Positions 17,435 through 25,833 of a stretch of DNA of 64,000 bases are shown one piece after another; position 1 is the stretch's first letter; each line of letters begins with the position of its first letter. A model generated the notes under the pieces. The model ran no database searches. It saw only the letters and a list, made by a program, of their open reading frames with translations, and was not told the origin of the DNA. Position numbers and translations under genes: made by a program. The stretch spans positions 17,431-81,430 of the forward strand of contig PLWV01000026.1 of NCBI GenBank assembly GCA_003153155.1. Direction: 5' to 3'. The DNA comes from Gallionella sp. Its GTDB lineage: Bacteria > Pseudomonadota > Gammaproteobacteria > Burkholderiales > Gallionellaceae.

Positions 17435-18217
17435 TTGAATAAACCGAATAGTTTCGACAATATCCGTGTGGTACTCAGCCACACCACCCATCCGGGCAAT
17501 ATCGGCGCGGCGGCGCGCGCGATGAAAACCATGGGTTTGCGCCACCTGTATTTGATTAACCCGCGTCATTTCCCCGACCCGCAAGCCGATGCGATGTCGG
17601 CAGGAGCTGAAGATTTGTTGCGCGATGCAGTGGTGTGCCAGTCGATTGACGAGGCCTTGCAAGGCGTGGTGTTCACGGCGGCGATGACGGCGCGGCTGCG
17701 CGATATTTCCATTGAGGTGAAGACGCCGCGCCAGGCCATGCCGCTGTTGTTGCAGCAGGCTGCCACGCAGCCGGTGGCGTTATTGTTCGGCACCGAGATG
17801 TCCGGTCTAACCAATGAGGAAATGGGCAAGGCGCAGGTGTTGGTGAACATTCCAGCCGACCCGGATTTTTCTTCGCTTAACCTTGCGGCGGCAGTGCAAG
17901 TGATGGGCTATGAATTGAACGTGGCGGCGCAAAACCATCTGCCGAGTACGCCGGAAAAACAGCCGGCACCGCATGAGCAAGTGGAAGGGTTTTTCGCGCA
18001 CCTGGAAAAAACACTGCTTGAGATCGGCTTTTTCACCATACAAAATCCGGCGCGTCTGATGCAACGGCTGCGTCGTTTGTATGCGCGGGCGCGGCTGGAG
18101 CAGGAGGAGATCAACATCCTGCGCGGTATATTGAGCGTCACAACCGAGTACAATGCGCGCCTCAAAACGCGTTACCAGCAAGAGAACAGGGATATTCCAA
18201 AACAGCAAGATGTTTAA
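17435..18217 (+). CDS. trmJ: tRNA (cytidine/uridine-2'-O-)-methyltransferase TrmJ
   Basis: A 260-residue SPOUT-class methyltransferase that 2'-O-methylates residue 32 of several tRNAs using S-adenosylmethionine. The N-terminal [24 protein letters not shown] is the family signature; [16 protein letters not shown] and [23 protein letters not shown] form the knotted cofactor site; a C-terminal helical extension (about 165-260) matches TrmJ. The start is TTG at 17435; the first ATG (17521) would delete the signature. Eight bases separate it from cysE, a gene order (suhB, trmJ, cysE, iscR) common in proteobacteria. Confidence 0.92.
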   Translation: MNKPNSFDNIRVVLSHTTHPGNIGAAARAMKTMGLRHLYLINPRHFPDPQADAMSAGAEDLLRDAVVCQSIDEALQGVVFTAAMTARLRDISIEVKTPRQAMPLLLQQAATQPVALLFGTEMSGLTNEEMGKAQVLVNIPADPDFSSLNLAAAVQVMGYELNVAAQNHLPSTPEKQPAPHEQVEGFFAHLEKTLLEIGFFTIQNPARLMQRLRRLYARARLEQEEINILRGILSVTTEYNARLKTRYQQENRDIPKQQDV

Positions 18218-18225
18218 AAATACCA

Positions 18226-18960
18226 ATGATGTTCCAAAACATTAGAGAAGACATACGCAGCGTATTCGACCGCGATCCGGCCGCACGCAACACTTTCGAA
18301 GTGCTGACCTGCTATCCGGGCCTGCATGCGCGTGTCTTCCATCGCATGGCGAATACGTTGTGGCTCGCAAATCTCAAATGGTTGGCGCGCTTTCTGTCGC
18401 ATATTGCGCGGTGGCTGACCGGCATCGAGATTCATCCCGGTGCGACCATCGGGCGGCGATTCTTTATCGATCATGGAATGGGTGTGGTGATCGGCGAGAC
18501 CGCCGAGATCGGTGATGATGTCACGCTTTATCACGGCGTCACTTTGGGCGGCACATCATGGCAGCACGGCAAGCGCCATCCCACTTTGGGTAACGGCGTG
18601 GTGGTGGGGGCGGGCGCAAAAATACTCGGCCCGATCACCATCGGCGATGGTGCGAAAATCGGTTCCAATGCGGTGGTGGTGAAAGACGTTCCCGCCGGTG
18701 CAACGGCGGCGGGTATTCCGGCACGGATTCTGGTTGAAGAGAAGAAAAGTGCCGGCGGCTTCAACGCGTATGGCATCGGCAACGACCAGAACGACCCGTT
18801 CTCCAAGGCGATACAAGGCCTGCTCGGACATAGCGTGACAGTGGATCAACGCATCGAATTCATTCTGCAGCAACTTGAAAAGATGGGTGTGCGTGTGGAT
18901 GAGGAACGCGCCACTGCCGACAAATTCGACCCTAAGCACTTAAACAACATTGTTGACTAA
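18226..18960 (+). CDS. cysE: Serine O-acetyltransferase
   Basis: CysE makes O-acetylserine from serine and acetyl-CoA, the entry to cysteine synthesis. Residues 1-70 are the helical N-terminal part; from about residue 65 the left-handed beta-helix of hexapeptide repeats runs through [36 protein letters not shown] and [19 protein letters not shown]. His86 in DHGMG and His120 near [10 protein letters not shown] are the catalytic-type residues. The roughly 244-residue form with a C-terminal helix is the epsC/cysE type seen in many betaproteobacteria. It follows trmJ and precedes iscR by 95 bases. Confidence 0.94.
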   Translation: MMFQNIREDIRSVFDRDPAARNTFEVLTCYPGLHARVFHRMANTLWLANLKWLARFLSHIARWLTGIEIHPGATIGRRFFIDHGMGVVIGETAEIGDDVTLYHGVTLGGTSWQHGKRHPTLGNGVVVGAGAKILGPITIGDGAKIGSNAVVVKDVPAGATAAGIPARILVEEKKSAGGFNAYGIGNDQNDPFSKAIQGLLGHSVTVDQRIEFILQQLEKMGVRVDEERATADKFDPKHLNNIVD

Positions 18961-19055
18961 AAAATACGGGTATTCTAATATCCCAGCCGCTGGTATTCAC
19001 AGCGCACCACAGGCTGTATTGAATTATCGAACTCTATCAATGACTGGGAGATAAC

Positions 19056-19532
19056 ATGCGATTAACCACCAAAGGACGTTTTGCTGTCACAGCAATGGTC
19101 GACCTTGCGATGCGCGGCGGGAAAGCCCCGGTAACGCTGGCGTCGATCAGCGAACGGCAAAAGATTTCGCTCTCTTATCTGGAGCAATTGTTTGGCAAGC
19201 TGCGCAGAAACAAGATCGTCGAAAGTGTGCGCGGGCCGGGCGGAGGCTATTATCTGGCGCGTCCGGGCAGCAAGATCTCGATTGCGGAAATCGTGATTGC
19301 GGTGGACGAGCCGCTGGATGCGACCAAGTGCGGCGGCAAGGGTAACTGTCATGGCGAACAACATCCATGCATCACCCATGATTTGTGGATGGGGCTGAAC
19401 GAAAGCATATTAAATTATCTGCAGGCGATCACACTGCAACAGTTGGTGGATGATAGTCACAACAAGCGCAATCTCAAGGCCCCAGCCATTTCCTTGAAAA
19501 AAATGCTTAAACCGGAGAGTGTCCCGGCTTGA
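19056..19532 (+). CDS. iscR: Rrf2-family iron-sulfur regulator IscR
   Basis: A 158-residue winged-helix repressor that senses Fe-S status with a [2Fe-2S] cluster. The N-terminal MRLTTKGRFAVTAMVDLA and the wing VRGPGGGYYLARP identify Rrf2/IscR, and the three cluster cysteines are present at 92, 98 and 105 (KCGGKGNCHGEQHPC). The start has GGGAG upstream. In most relatives iscS, iscU and iscA follow directly; here instead comes a hairpin-repeat array and then dsbB, so the isc genes must lie elsewhere or be absent. Confidence 0.93.
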   Translation: MRLTTKGRFAVTAMVDLAMRGGKAPVTLASISERQKISLSYLEQLFGKLRRNKIVESVRGPGGGYYLARPGSKISIAEIVIAVDEPLDATKCGGKGNCHGEQHPCITHDLWMGLNESILNYLQAITLQQLVDDSHNKRNLKAPAISLKKMLKPESVPA

Positions 19533-19564
19533 TGAAACTCCTGATGGGACTACTGGTGAAACGA

Positions 19565-19811
19565 CTAGCCATCCCACTAAGCAACCAGAAGACGGTTGCC
19601 AAGTGGTTGGTTATAGCCATCTGACTAGGCTGTCCAAAAACGACAGCCAAGTCATTGGTTATAGGTCGCCCAAAGGCTTTGCATAGCCATTCGGCTAAGT
19701 CACCAAAATACGGTGACATAAGCCGCTGGTTAGCTTTGCATGGCCGATCAACTAAGTTGGCAAACAACGCCAGCAAAGTTGCCGGTCAACGGCAACCAAG
19801 TGGCTGGTTAT
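19565..19811 (+). repeat. Array of four covarying hairpin units plus a half unit
   Basis: Units at 19565-19614, 19614-19662, 19684-19732 and 19741-19788, then a 3' half unit at 19789-19811. Middle stems are CCACT/AGTGG, TGACT/AGTCA, CGGCT/AGCCG and AACT/AGTT; apical stems are GCAACC/GGTTGC, GGCTGTC/GACAGCC, GTCACC/GGTGAC and TTGGC/GCCAG. Unit four also changes its outer stem, to TGGCCG/CGGTCA. Three degenerate 12-base leader copies (19529-19563) precede the array, which starts at the iscR stop codon. Confidence 0.88.
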
Positions 19812-20163
19812 AGAAAAAACCATGCGAGAGGCGGTTAGTTTCAATATCCTCTTGCATGGATCGCTCTGCAATCATCGTTGATTCACCCGCGCCTGACGGA
19901 TAAAATCATTCCCCTTGCCTCATCGAAAAATTGGCAATCCGGCTGTCGTTCTCATGCGTTTGGATGGGAAGCCGGCGGATATGCCGAGTTGTCTCATGAA
20001 GCAGACGTAAGTTGGAAGACGTAGTTATTAGTTAAAAGCCGCGACGCAGTCGCGACAAGACCAACTAAGAACTTACGACTTACGACTATGAACTGGCTTT
20101 AAAAGCAGAGCTTTTGAAGCAGGAGTGAATGCAGTTTCCAAAGAAGTCGTTATAGAGGAACGC
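19812..20163. other. Intergenic region before dsbB
   Basis: No credible gene. It holds a hairpin CCATGCGAGAGG (19820-19831) with CCTCTTGCATGG (19848-19859), and a second small hairpin CGCGAC/GTCGCG near 20041-20056. The dsbB promoter probably lies in its AT-richer right part, but no clear hexamers were found. Confidence 0.4.
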
Positions 20164-20679
20164 ATGAATATGTGTAAGCTTTGGCAAAACATTTCCAATC
20201 GCTGGCTATATCTGGCCGGTGTCCTGTTTGCCGGCGGCCTGATGGGCTTCGGCCTGTTCCTGCAATACGTCGAACATCAGGATCCCTGCCCGCTGTGCAT
20301 GGTGCAGCGCGTGATCTTCATCGCCATATTGGCGGTGTTCGCGCTCGCCGCACTGCACGGCCCGAAGCGTGTGGGAGAGCGCGTTTATGCGGCACTGATT
20401 GTCCTGCTGTCGCTGACTGGTGTGGGTGTCGCGGCACGTCACATCTGGATCCAGAACCTGCCCAAAGACCAGGTGCCCGCCTGTGGCCCGGGCCTGGATT
20501 ACATGCTGGAAACCATGCCGATGGCTAACGTCCTGAAAGAACTATTGCATGGCTCCGGCGAATGCGCGGCAAAGGGCTGGACTTTCCTCACCCTCGGCAT
20601 TCCGGAATGGTCGCTGTTGTGTTACCTGGCCCTGGGCGTGTGGGCGGTGCTGATAGCCAGCAGAGCGAAACAGATGTAA
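20164..20679 (+). CDS. dsbB: Disulfide bond formation protein B
   Basis: A 171-residue inner-membrane protein with four transmembrane helices that re-oxidises periplasmic DsbA and passes electrons to quinone. The first redox pair is Cys42-Pro-Leu-Cys45 after the first helix; the second pair is Cys107 and Cys134 in the second periplasmic loop. Arg49 after the CPLC motif, implicated in quinone binding, is present (VQRV). I prefer ATG 20164, which has GAGGAA upstream, over 20125, since the extra 13 residues are polar and atypical. An HPP-family gene follows 89 bases later. Confidence 0.93.
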   Translation: MNMCKLWQNISNRWLYLAGVLFAGGLMGFGLFLQYVEHQDPCPLCMVQRVIFIAILAVFALAALHGPKRVGERVYAALIVLLSLTGVGVAARHIWIQNLPKDQVPACGPGLDYMLETMPMANVLKELLHGSGECAAKGWTFLTLGIPEWSLLCYLALGVWAVLIASRAKQM

Positions 20680-20768
20680 GATTCATTCTGCATACATCAA
20701 TACAGCAGGTGTGGCCCGGTTACCCCTGTTCTGATCCCGTCAAAGATGACGTTTTTGCGGAGCGCTTC

Positions 20769-21467
20769 ATGAATTTTAAAGATTTGTTTCCATCACTCAA
20801 GCCGAGTTTCGATCCCGTTCCCCTTACCGAGAAAATCCGCGCCGGCCTGGCAGCAACGGCGGCCATTTTGTTGATGGGGTTGGTGTTACGTTTTCTGCCT
20901 CAGGCCGGTTATCCGCTGATCCTGTTAGCCTCCTCGGCGGCGGCGGCAGCTTTGCTGTATGCAGTGCCGCATAGCCCGATGGCACAACCGTGGCCGCTGG
21001 TTGGAGGCAACCTGCTTGCCGGAATGGTCGGCTGGACATGCAGCCTGCTTATACCCGACCCGGTTCTGGCCGCGGCCTGTGCCGTCGGTATGGCAATATT
21101 TCTCATGCACCTGCTGCATTGTTTGCATCCGCCCGGTGCGGCGACTGCGATAATCATGGTGTTGGGGGGTGAGCAGTTTCATCATCATGGTTGGGGCTGG
21201 GCTGCCAGCACGGTGATCGCCAATACCATTCTTTCCCTGTTGCTGGCACTTACCATCAACAATCTGATTCCCGGCAGGCGTTATCCGATGCTTAGCGCTG
21301 TCATGCCCCCGCTGCGTCAGACTGCGGGCAGTTCAGGCGAGCTTGGACAAGAGGACATCGAATGGGCGCTGACCCAGATGGACGGCGTTATCGACGTAAG
21401 CGAACAAGACCTGCTGAACATTTATCGCTTGGCCTCCGGTCACGCCACGGAGCGCGCAGCCAAATAG
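20769..21467 (+). CDS. HPP-family membrane protein
   Basis: A 232-residue protein of the HPP family, named for its His-Pro-Pro motif, seen here in LHCLHPPGAATAIIMVLGG. There are about four to five membrane segments between residues 25 and 170, then a soluble C-terminal tail of about 60 residues ending in a helix (DVSEQDLLNIYRLASG). Cyanobacterial and plant HPP proteins have been linked to nitrite transport; many bacterial members carry CBS domains, which are absent here. The start at 20769 is preceded by GGAGCGC. Function remains inference. Confidence 0.85.
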   Translation: MNFKDLFPSLKPSFDPVPLTEKIRAGLAATAAILLMGLVLRFLPQAGYPLILLASSAAAAALLYAVPHSPMAQPWPLVGGNLLAGMVGWTCSLLIPDPVLAAACAVGMAIFLMHLLHCLHPPGAATAIIMVLGGEQFHHHGWGWAASTVIANTILSLLLALTINNLIPGRRYPMLSAVMPPLRQTAGSSGELGQEDIEWALTQMDGVIDVSEQDLLNIYRLASGHATERAAK

Positions 21468-21665
21468 TTTGGAGAATTCTCCGCGTGCGGGAGCAAGGCT
21501 AAGAGAGTAATCGTCAAGCTGGCCAAAGATGTGACGGTGACGCAAGACTGGATTCACCTGGAATATTGGCAGATGATCGCCTGAATGACTCCTTTTGGCC
21601 GGCAAGCGATCATTCGCCAATGGTCAATCAGACACAATCGGGTACTACAACAACGACGCACGTAG

Positions 21666-23030
21666 CTACCGAATCCACACCGTCTTCGCATTCACAAATT
21701 CATGCATCCCCAGCTTTGACAATTCGCGCCCGAAGCCCGAGGCCTTCACGCCGCCGAACGGAAGACGCGGATCAGATTTGACCATACCATTGATGAAGGT
21801 GCAGCCGGCCTGAATGTGCGCGGCCAACTGCTCGGCGCGCGCCACGTCTTTACTCCAAATCGATGAACCGAGCCCGAAGCGGGTTTCGTTAGCGATGCGC
21901 AGCGCATCCTGTTCGCTCGCGGCACGAATCACGATTGCCACCGGACCGAATAGTTCTTCGTGGTAGGCGCGGGTTTTGGCGGTGATACGATCCAGGATCG
22001 ATGGCTGATAGAAAAATCCTTCCCGCTCCACCGGTTTACAACCGGTCACCGCCACTGCGCCTTGCGCGATGGAATCGGTGATTTGACTATGCAATGATTC
22101 ACGCAGGTCGAGGCGCGCCATCGGGCCGATTTGCGTGGCATCGTCCATCGGGTCGCCAAGCTTGAGTGCCTCTACTTTGATTTTGAACTGGCGCAGGAAT
22201 TCATCCGCGATTTGCGGCACGACGACGAAGCGCTTGGCGGCGATGCATGATTGCCCGCAATTGAGGAAGCGCGAGGCCACCGCCATATTGACGGTGAGTT
22301 CCAAATCCGCATCGTGCAACACGATGAACGGATCGGAGCCGCCAAGTTCCAGCACGCATTTCTTCAGATGCTGGCCGGCGCACGCCGCCACTTTACGTCC
22401 CGCGGCTTCCGATCCGGTGAGCGTGACCGCATGCACATGCGGGCTGGCGATTGCGTCAGCCACTTGGTCGACTTCAATCATCAGAGTCGTAAATAATCCT
22501 TTCATCAAACCGCTATCGCGGAAGATCGCTTCTATTGCGAGCGCGCACTGCGGCACATTCGATGCATGTTTCAGTACCAGCGCGTTGCCCGCCATCAAGG
22601 CCGGGACGGCAGCGCGAAATACTTGCCAGAAGGGAAAGTTCCACGGCATGACGGCCAGCACCACGCCGAGCGGGTAATACGCGACATAGCTTTTCCCGGC
22701 GTCCGATTCCACCGGCTCGGCACGCATAAAATCCTCGGCATGTTGCGCATAGTAGTCGCAAACACCGGCGCATTTTTCGACTTCGGCGCGGGCTTCGCGC
22801 AACGGCTTGCCCATTTCCAGAGTCATGAGGGTCGCGTATTGGTCATGCTGTGCACGCAACTGAATCGCCGCATCACGCAGCACTTCGGCGCGCAGGGCAA
22901 AAGGGGTTTGCGCCCAGATTTGCTGCGCGCTGTGGGCTTTTTCCAGAGCTTGCGCCAAACGATGAGCATCCCAACTGGCGTGGGTCTGAATCACTTGATT
23001 GGTGGTTGGGTTGAGGCTTACATGGGGCAT
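21666..23030 (-). CDS. NAD(P)-dependent succinate-semialdehyde dehydrogenase
   Basis: A 454-residue aldehyde dehydrogenase closest in appearance to the Sad/GabD2 type that oxidises succinate semialdehyde to succinate. Visible are the cofactor-binding MPWNFPFWQVFRAAVPALMAGN, the base Glu in LELGGSDPF, the nucleophile Cys in FLNCGQSCIAAKR and the late EELFGPVAIV motif. It lacks the extended N-terminus of GabD and begins MPHVSLNPTTNQVI. Near the C-terminus LPFGGVKASGFGREL is intact. The C-terminal remnant of a glutathione S-transferase gene lies immediately upstream. Substrate assignment is by family resemblance. Confidence 0.88.
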   Translation of the reverse strand: MPHVSLNPTTNQVIQTHASWDAHRLAQALEKAHSAQQIWAQTPFALRAEVLRDAAIQLRAQHDQYATLMTLEMGKPLREARAEVEKCAGVCDYYAQHAEDFMRAEPVESDAGKSYVAYYPLGVVLAVMPWNFPFWQVFRAAVPALMAGNALVLKHASNVPQCALAIEAIFRDSGLMKGLFTTLMIEVDQVADAIASPHVHAVTLTGSEAAGRKVAACAGQHLKKCVLELGGSDPFIVLHDADLELTVNMAVASRFLNCGQSCIAAKRFVVVPQIADEFLRQFKIKVEALKLGDPMDDATQIGPMARLDLRESLHSQITDSIAQGAVAVTGCKPVEREGFFYQPSILDRITAKTRAYHEELFGPVAIVIRAASEQDALRIANETRFGLGSSIWSKDVARAEQLAAHIQAGCTFINGMVKSDPRLPFGGVKASGFGRELSKLGMHEFVNAKTVWIR

Positions 23031-23034
23031 GTAG

Positions 23035-24208
23035 TTATCCTGCGAGTGCGGTACGAACCTTGGTGCGCTCGCTGATGCGGGCGAACCATGCAGCCAGATT
23101 GGGGTGAGGCCCGCGCCAGTCGCGTTCGGGTTGGCGCAAGTCCGGATAGATCAGGGCGCTCACCAGCGCCAGATCGAGCAGACTTTTTTCGAGCCTGCTT
23201 GTCGCTACGCGGGTGATGCGCACAGATACCCTCGCGACATTGCGGAGGTATGAGCCGGGATAGTTGTTACGCCAATGCCTTAGTGATCACGGCCACGGCC
23301 GCGATCGTCGCCTTGGTCGCCTTGACGGTCGTGCTTTTGGTTCCCACGATGATCATCCTTGTGCTCGTCACGGCGGCCATCCCCGCGATCACGATGCTGT
23401 TCCTGGTAACGCGGAGCATACTCGCGGTTGTACCAGTTGTCCTGCACAAAGAAGACCCGCTCGCCGCAGGCGTTGTATTCGCGGCAGTGCTTGCGCCAAT
23501 GTTTGGCGTGGCCAGGAGGTACGCGCAGATAGATCGGCGGGCGGTCCATCGGCACCCGCTCGATTGCCATCGGCTGACGATAGATCACTTGTGGCTGCGG
23601 ATAGTCGCCGATATCGAGTCGGCCATAGAAGCCGGGTTGGCCGATGCTGATCGAGACTCCAACGTCGGCGGCGAGTGCCGGGGTGGTGAGGGTGGCAGCG
23701 GCTACTGCCGCTGCGATCAGAAAATGTTTCATGTTGAATCTCCTGTTGTTAGTGGTTCTTGATTAACGTACGAAGACATGAGCCGATGACTTTTCTGTTG
23801 TTACGAAATGTAAGTCCAGGGAGATCAATATGCTGCACCATGCCGTTATCTACCTGCACGAGGTGCTCAGCATAGAGATTATCTGCTATACATTCGACGG
23901 ACTCGGCCGTACGGCCCGGAGCAACTATACTATGATTATGTACTTGCGGCCCCAACACCACTGTGCGACAGCGCACATATGCCGTAATACCTTACATGTG
24001 GCGACAAGTAGTTCTTCGATCGGTGCGCACCACCACAGCCGAGTCCATGATGCCATCCGCCAGCGCTTCTCAGCGGATTGACGCGGGCCACCTGACTGCC
24101 AGGCTCACGAGGTGGGTCGACGAGATAAATGTGGGGAATGTTTTTTTCCAGCAAGACCAGGCGCACTTTGTGCACATAGGGGCTGGTATTGGTGCCTAGC
24201 AGTTTCAT
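23035..24208 (-). pseudogene. Glutathione S-transferase gene split into two remnants
   Basis: The N-terminal thioredoxin-like part reads from ATG 24208 as MKLLGTNTSPYVHKVRLVLLEKN and continues to ARVNPL, after which a frameshift near 24065 moves the family match (ADGIMDSAVVV) to another frame. The C-terminal part, SLLDLALVSALIYPDLR then PERDWRGPHPNLAAWFARI, is found at 23035-23223. Between them the middle of the domain is missing and an unrelated secreted-protein gene (23280-23732) plus about 200 bp of unassigned sequence occupies the space. An intact GST would need about 600 bp. The gene is therefore broken by an insertion-deletion plus frameshift. Confidence 0.75.
23280..23732 (-). CDS. Exported protein with His/Asp/Arg-rich tail
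   Basis: A 150-residue protein with a clear signal peptide (MKHFLIAAAVAAATLTTPALAAD). Residues 25-105 form a compact domain with GQPGFYGRLDIGDYPQPQVIY, PPIYLRVPPGHAKHWRKHCREYNACGERVFFV, a layout common to small secreted betaproteobacterial proteins that have no known role. Residues 108-150 are a low-complexity tail of Arg, Asp, His, Gly and Gln that could bind metal or nucleic acid. GGAGATT precedes the start. It lies inside the broken GST locus, in the same direction. Confidence 0.75.
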   Translation of the reverse strand: MKHFLIAAAVAAATLTTPALAADVGVSISIGQPGFYGRLDIGDYPQPQVIYRQPMAIERVPMDRPPIYLRVPPGHAKHWRKHCREYNACGERVFFVQDNWYNREYAPRYQEQHRDRGDGRRDEHKDDHRGNQKHDRQGDQGDDRGRGRDH

Positions 24209-24260
24209 GAAGTATCTCCGATAGGGGTGCTACCTGCACTATAAGCTGCGACATTCAAGC

Positions 24261-24482
24261 CTATTTATTCAGCTTGTCCTGCAAGGACTGACCGGTTTTT
24301 TCCAGGGCATGACCGCCTTTTTCCAGCGTTTCTCCCGTTGCCCTTTTGAGTTTCTGATTCAGCGAACTGGTGTCAAACGGGTCGGAATAAAAAGGTTCCT
24401 CGCGCCCGATATTCACCCCGAACCACATTCCTATCGCAACGCCGATAGCAACGCTTAGCAGGACGGCTTTAAAGTGTTTCAT
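24261..24482 (-). CDS. Small membrane-anchored protein
   Basis: A 73-residue protein. Residues 4-24 (FKAVLLSVAIGVAIGMWFGVN) are a single hydrophobic anchor; the remainder is an amphipathic helix rich in Lys, Glu and Gln (LKRATGETLEKGGHALEKTGQSL), resembling small stress or envelope proteins. ATG 24482 has GGAG seven bases upstream; the longer frame to 24539 lacks one. Function unknown. Confidence 0.6.
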   Translation of the reverse strand: MKHFKAVLLSVAIGVAIGMWFGVNIGREEPFYSDPFDTSSLNQKLKRATGETLEKGGHALEKTGQSLQDKLNK

Positions 24483-24741
24483 TTGTTTCTCCAAAGATTC
24501 ATAAAATGGTGATCGATAAAAATACATGCACCGCGGCATTCAGGCGCGCACCACAAAATACCAGCACGACAGGATTATAGGCTATGCAGGCTTATGGCGC
24601 GCAACGTGAGTTAGCCTTCGCCGAGGTCGTGCCCGACCGCATACACCGCAGGACAGAACCAAAGATACCTGAGTCGAATTATTTTATTGAGGTTGTTCGC
24701 GCGGATGAAAAAGAAATTAATTTCGGTACCTTTTACTCCAT

Positions 24742-25527
24742 TCATGGCAGGCCTTTGAGCAGCGGTGCGTACTCCGGGCTCTCGGAGATTGTGTTGTGAC
24801 TCGCGCCGGCTACAACTCTGAGCGTCGCAACCCCGGTATGAAAACGTGCGTAGAGCGCTTCCGTGCTCGTGCGCGGGATGACTTCATCGCGCTCTGCCGC
24901 GACGACTAGCGTAGGCGCAGTAACCTGAGCCGCATATCTCCACGATTCAAACCTGTCCAGCAGTAACCAGCGGATGGGGAAGTAGGGATACTGATTTGCT
25001 GCCAACTCTACAAGGCTGTCGTATGGCGTGACAAGGATAAGTCTCGAAACGGGGCGCAAGCTTGCCACATGAACTGCGACTCCGCTGCCCAGGCTGCGGC
25101 CGATAACCACGACATTGGGATGTTCGGTGCTAACCCTGTCAAATAGAGCAAGCGCATCGGCAACCAGAGCATCTTCTGAGGGCTTCCCCGAACTTCCGCC
25201 GTAGCCTCGGTAGTGCATCAAGTAAATGGCATGCTCTGGAAAGGCAGCAGCAAGACTGGGCAAACTGAAGTTGACGTCTTCTGCGTTGCCGCCGAAGTAG
25301 ACCACGGCATCCAGCCCTTTCCTTGGCATCGCTGTAACTTGCACTTGAGCGCCATCAGTCGGCAACGTGAAATTCGATGCGCCATTTGCGGGCGAGGGCG
25401 GTTGTGGAAAATAGATCAAGGAGCGTTGGAACGCGAAGAGCAGAGCGCAGCACGCGAGATATACAAGAATCGCGACGACAGCGAAGATGAGCAAGGAGCG
25501 CGACATGGGGCTGGCGTTTAAGCTCAT
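24742..25527 (-). CDS. Membrane-anchored alpha/beta hydrolase
   Basis: A 261-residue hydrolase of the YfhR/Bem46-type alpha/beta fold. An N-terminal membrane segment (about residues 10-32) anchors it; the catalytic domain has the oxyanion-region LMHYRGYGGSSG, the nucleophile elbow GRSLGSG, the acid in VAAERDEVIP and the His in AGASHNTI. Such proteins are serine hydrolases of unknown substrate. It ends 260 bp before the small membrane protein gene. Directly upstream lies a GGGGTCA repeat hairpin at 25533-25553. Confidence 0.85.
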   Translation of the reverse strand: MSLNASPMSRSLLIFAVVAILVYLACCALLFAFQRSLIYFPQPPSPANGASNFTLPTDGAQVQVTAMPRKGLDAVVYFGGNAEDVNFSLPSLAAAFPEHAIYLMHYRGYGGSSGKPSEDALVADALALFDRVSTEHPNVVVIGRSLGSGVAVHVASLRPVSRLILVTPYDSLVELAANQYPYFPIRWLLLDRFESWRYAAQVTAPTLVVAAERDEVIPRTSTEALYARFHTGVATLRVVAGASHNTISESPEYAPLLKGLP

Positions 25528-25833
25528 GGTATCAAAGGGGTCAACATGACCCCAATGGCACTCGGATGAAATTGATCATGGTACCTTTTTAGTAATGAAT
25601 GCCGTGGGTGTAAAAATATTCCGAGCTTGGGCCATTTTACTGCAGCTAGACATGTATGAGTCTGACGAAAGGTGTTGCAACCGGTTGCCGGCCACAAAAA
25701 AACGCCGCGGCTCCCATAGAGTCGCGGCGCTGTTCAAAGAGACCGGTGACGGAAATGCTCTCTATAATCCAATCACCGGTTATTCATGTTGCGGGTGTTG
25801 CTAAACCATCAGGAATATATCCCCAATTTCAGG
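25528..25833. other. Repeat-containing intergenic region
   Basis: No gene seen. 25535-25553 is a compact AGGGGTCA/TGACCCC hairpin followed by AATGGCACTC, which recurs at 31991-32004. 25576-25632 (CTTTTTAGTAATGAATG onward) is a diverged copy of 28144-28195. Farther right are the terminator at 25694-25730 and an ACCGGTGA/TCACCGGT inverted repeat at 25742-25780. Confidence 0.6.
25694..25730 (-). terminator. Intrinsic terminator of the phosphoesterase gene
   Basis: On the minus strand CGCCGCGACT pairs with AGCCGCGGCG (one wobble), followed by seven T. It lies about 105 bases after the phosphoesterase stop codon. Confidence 0.75.

Noticed and set aside
19565..19811. CRISPR array
   Set aside because: Units are palindromic along their whole length, with no constant repeat separated by unique spacers of equal length, and no cas genes are nearby.
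19565..19811. Integron attC array
   Set aside because: The ends do not fit RYYYAAC/GTTRRRY, there are no cassettes between units and no integrase gene is present.
23749..23976. 75-codon minus-strand frame upstream of the secreted protein gene
   Set aside because: No ribosome site and no family resemblance; it lies within the broken GST locus and is probably random.
24584..24799. 71-codon plus-strand frame
   Set aside because: It ends inside the antisense of the hydrolase gene, crosses a repeat (CGGTACCTTTTACTCC) and shows no family.
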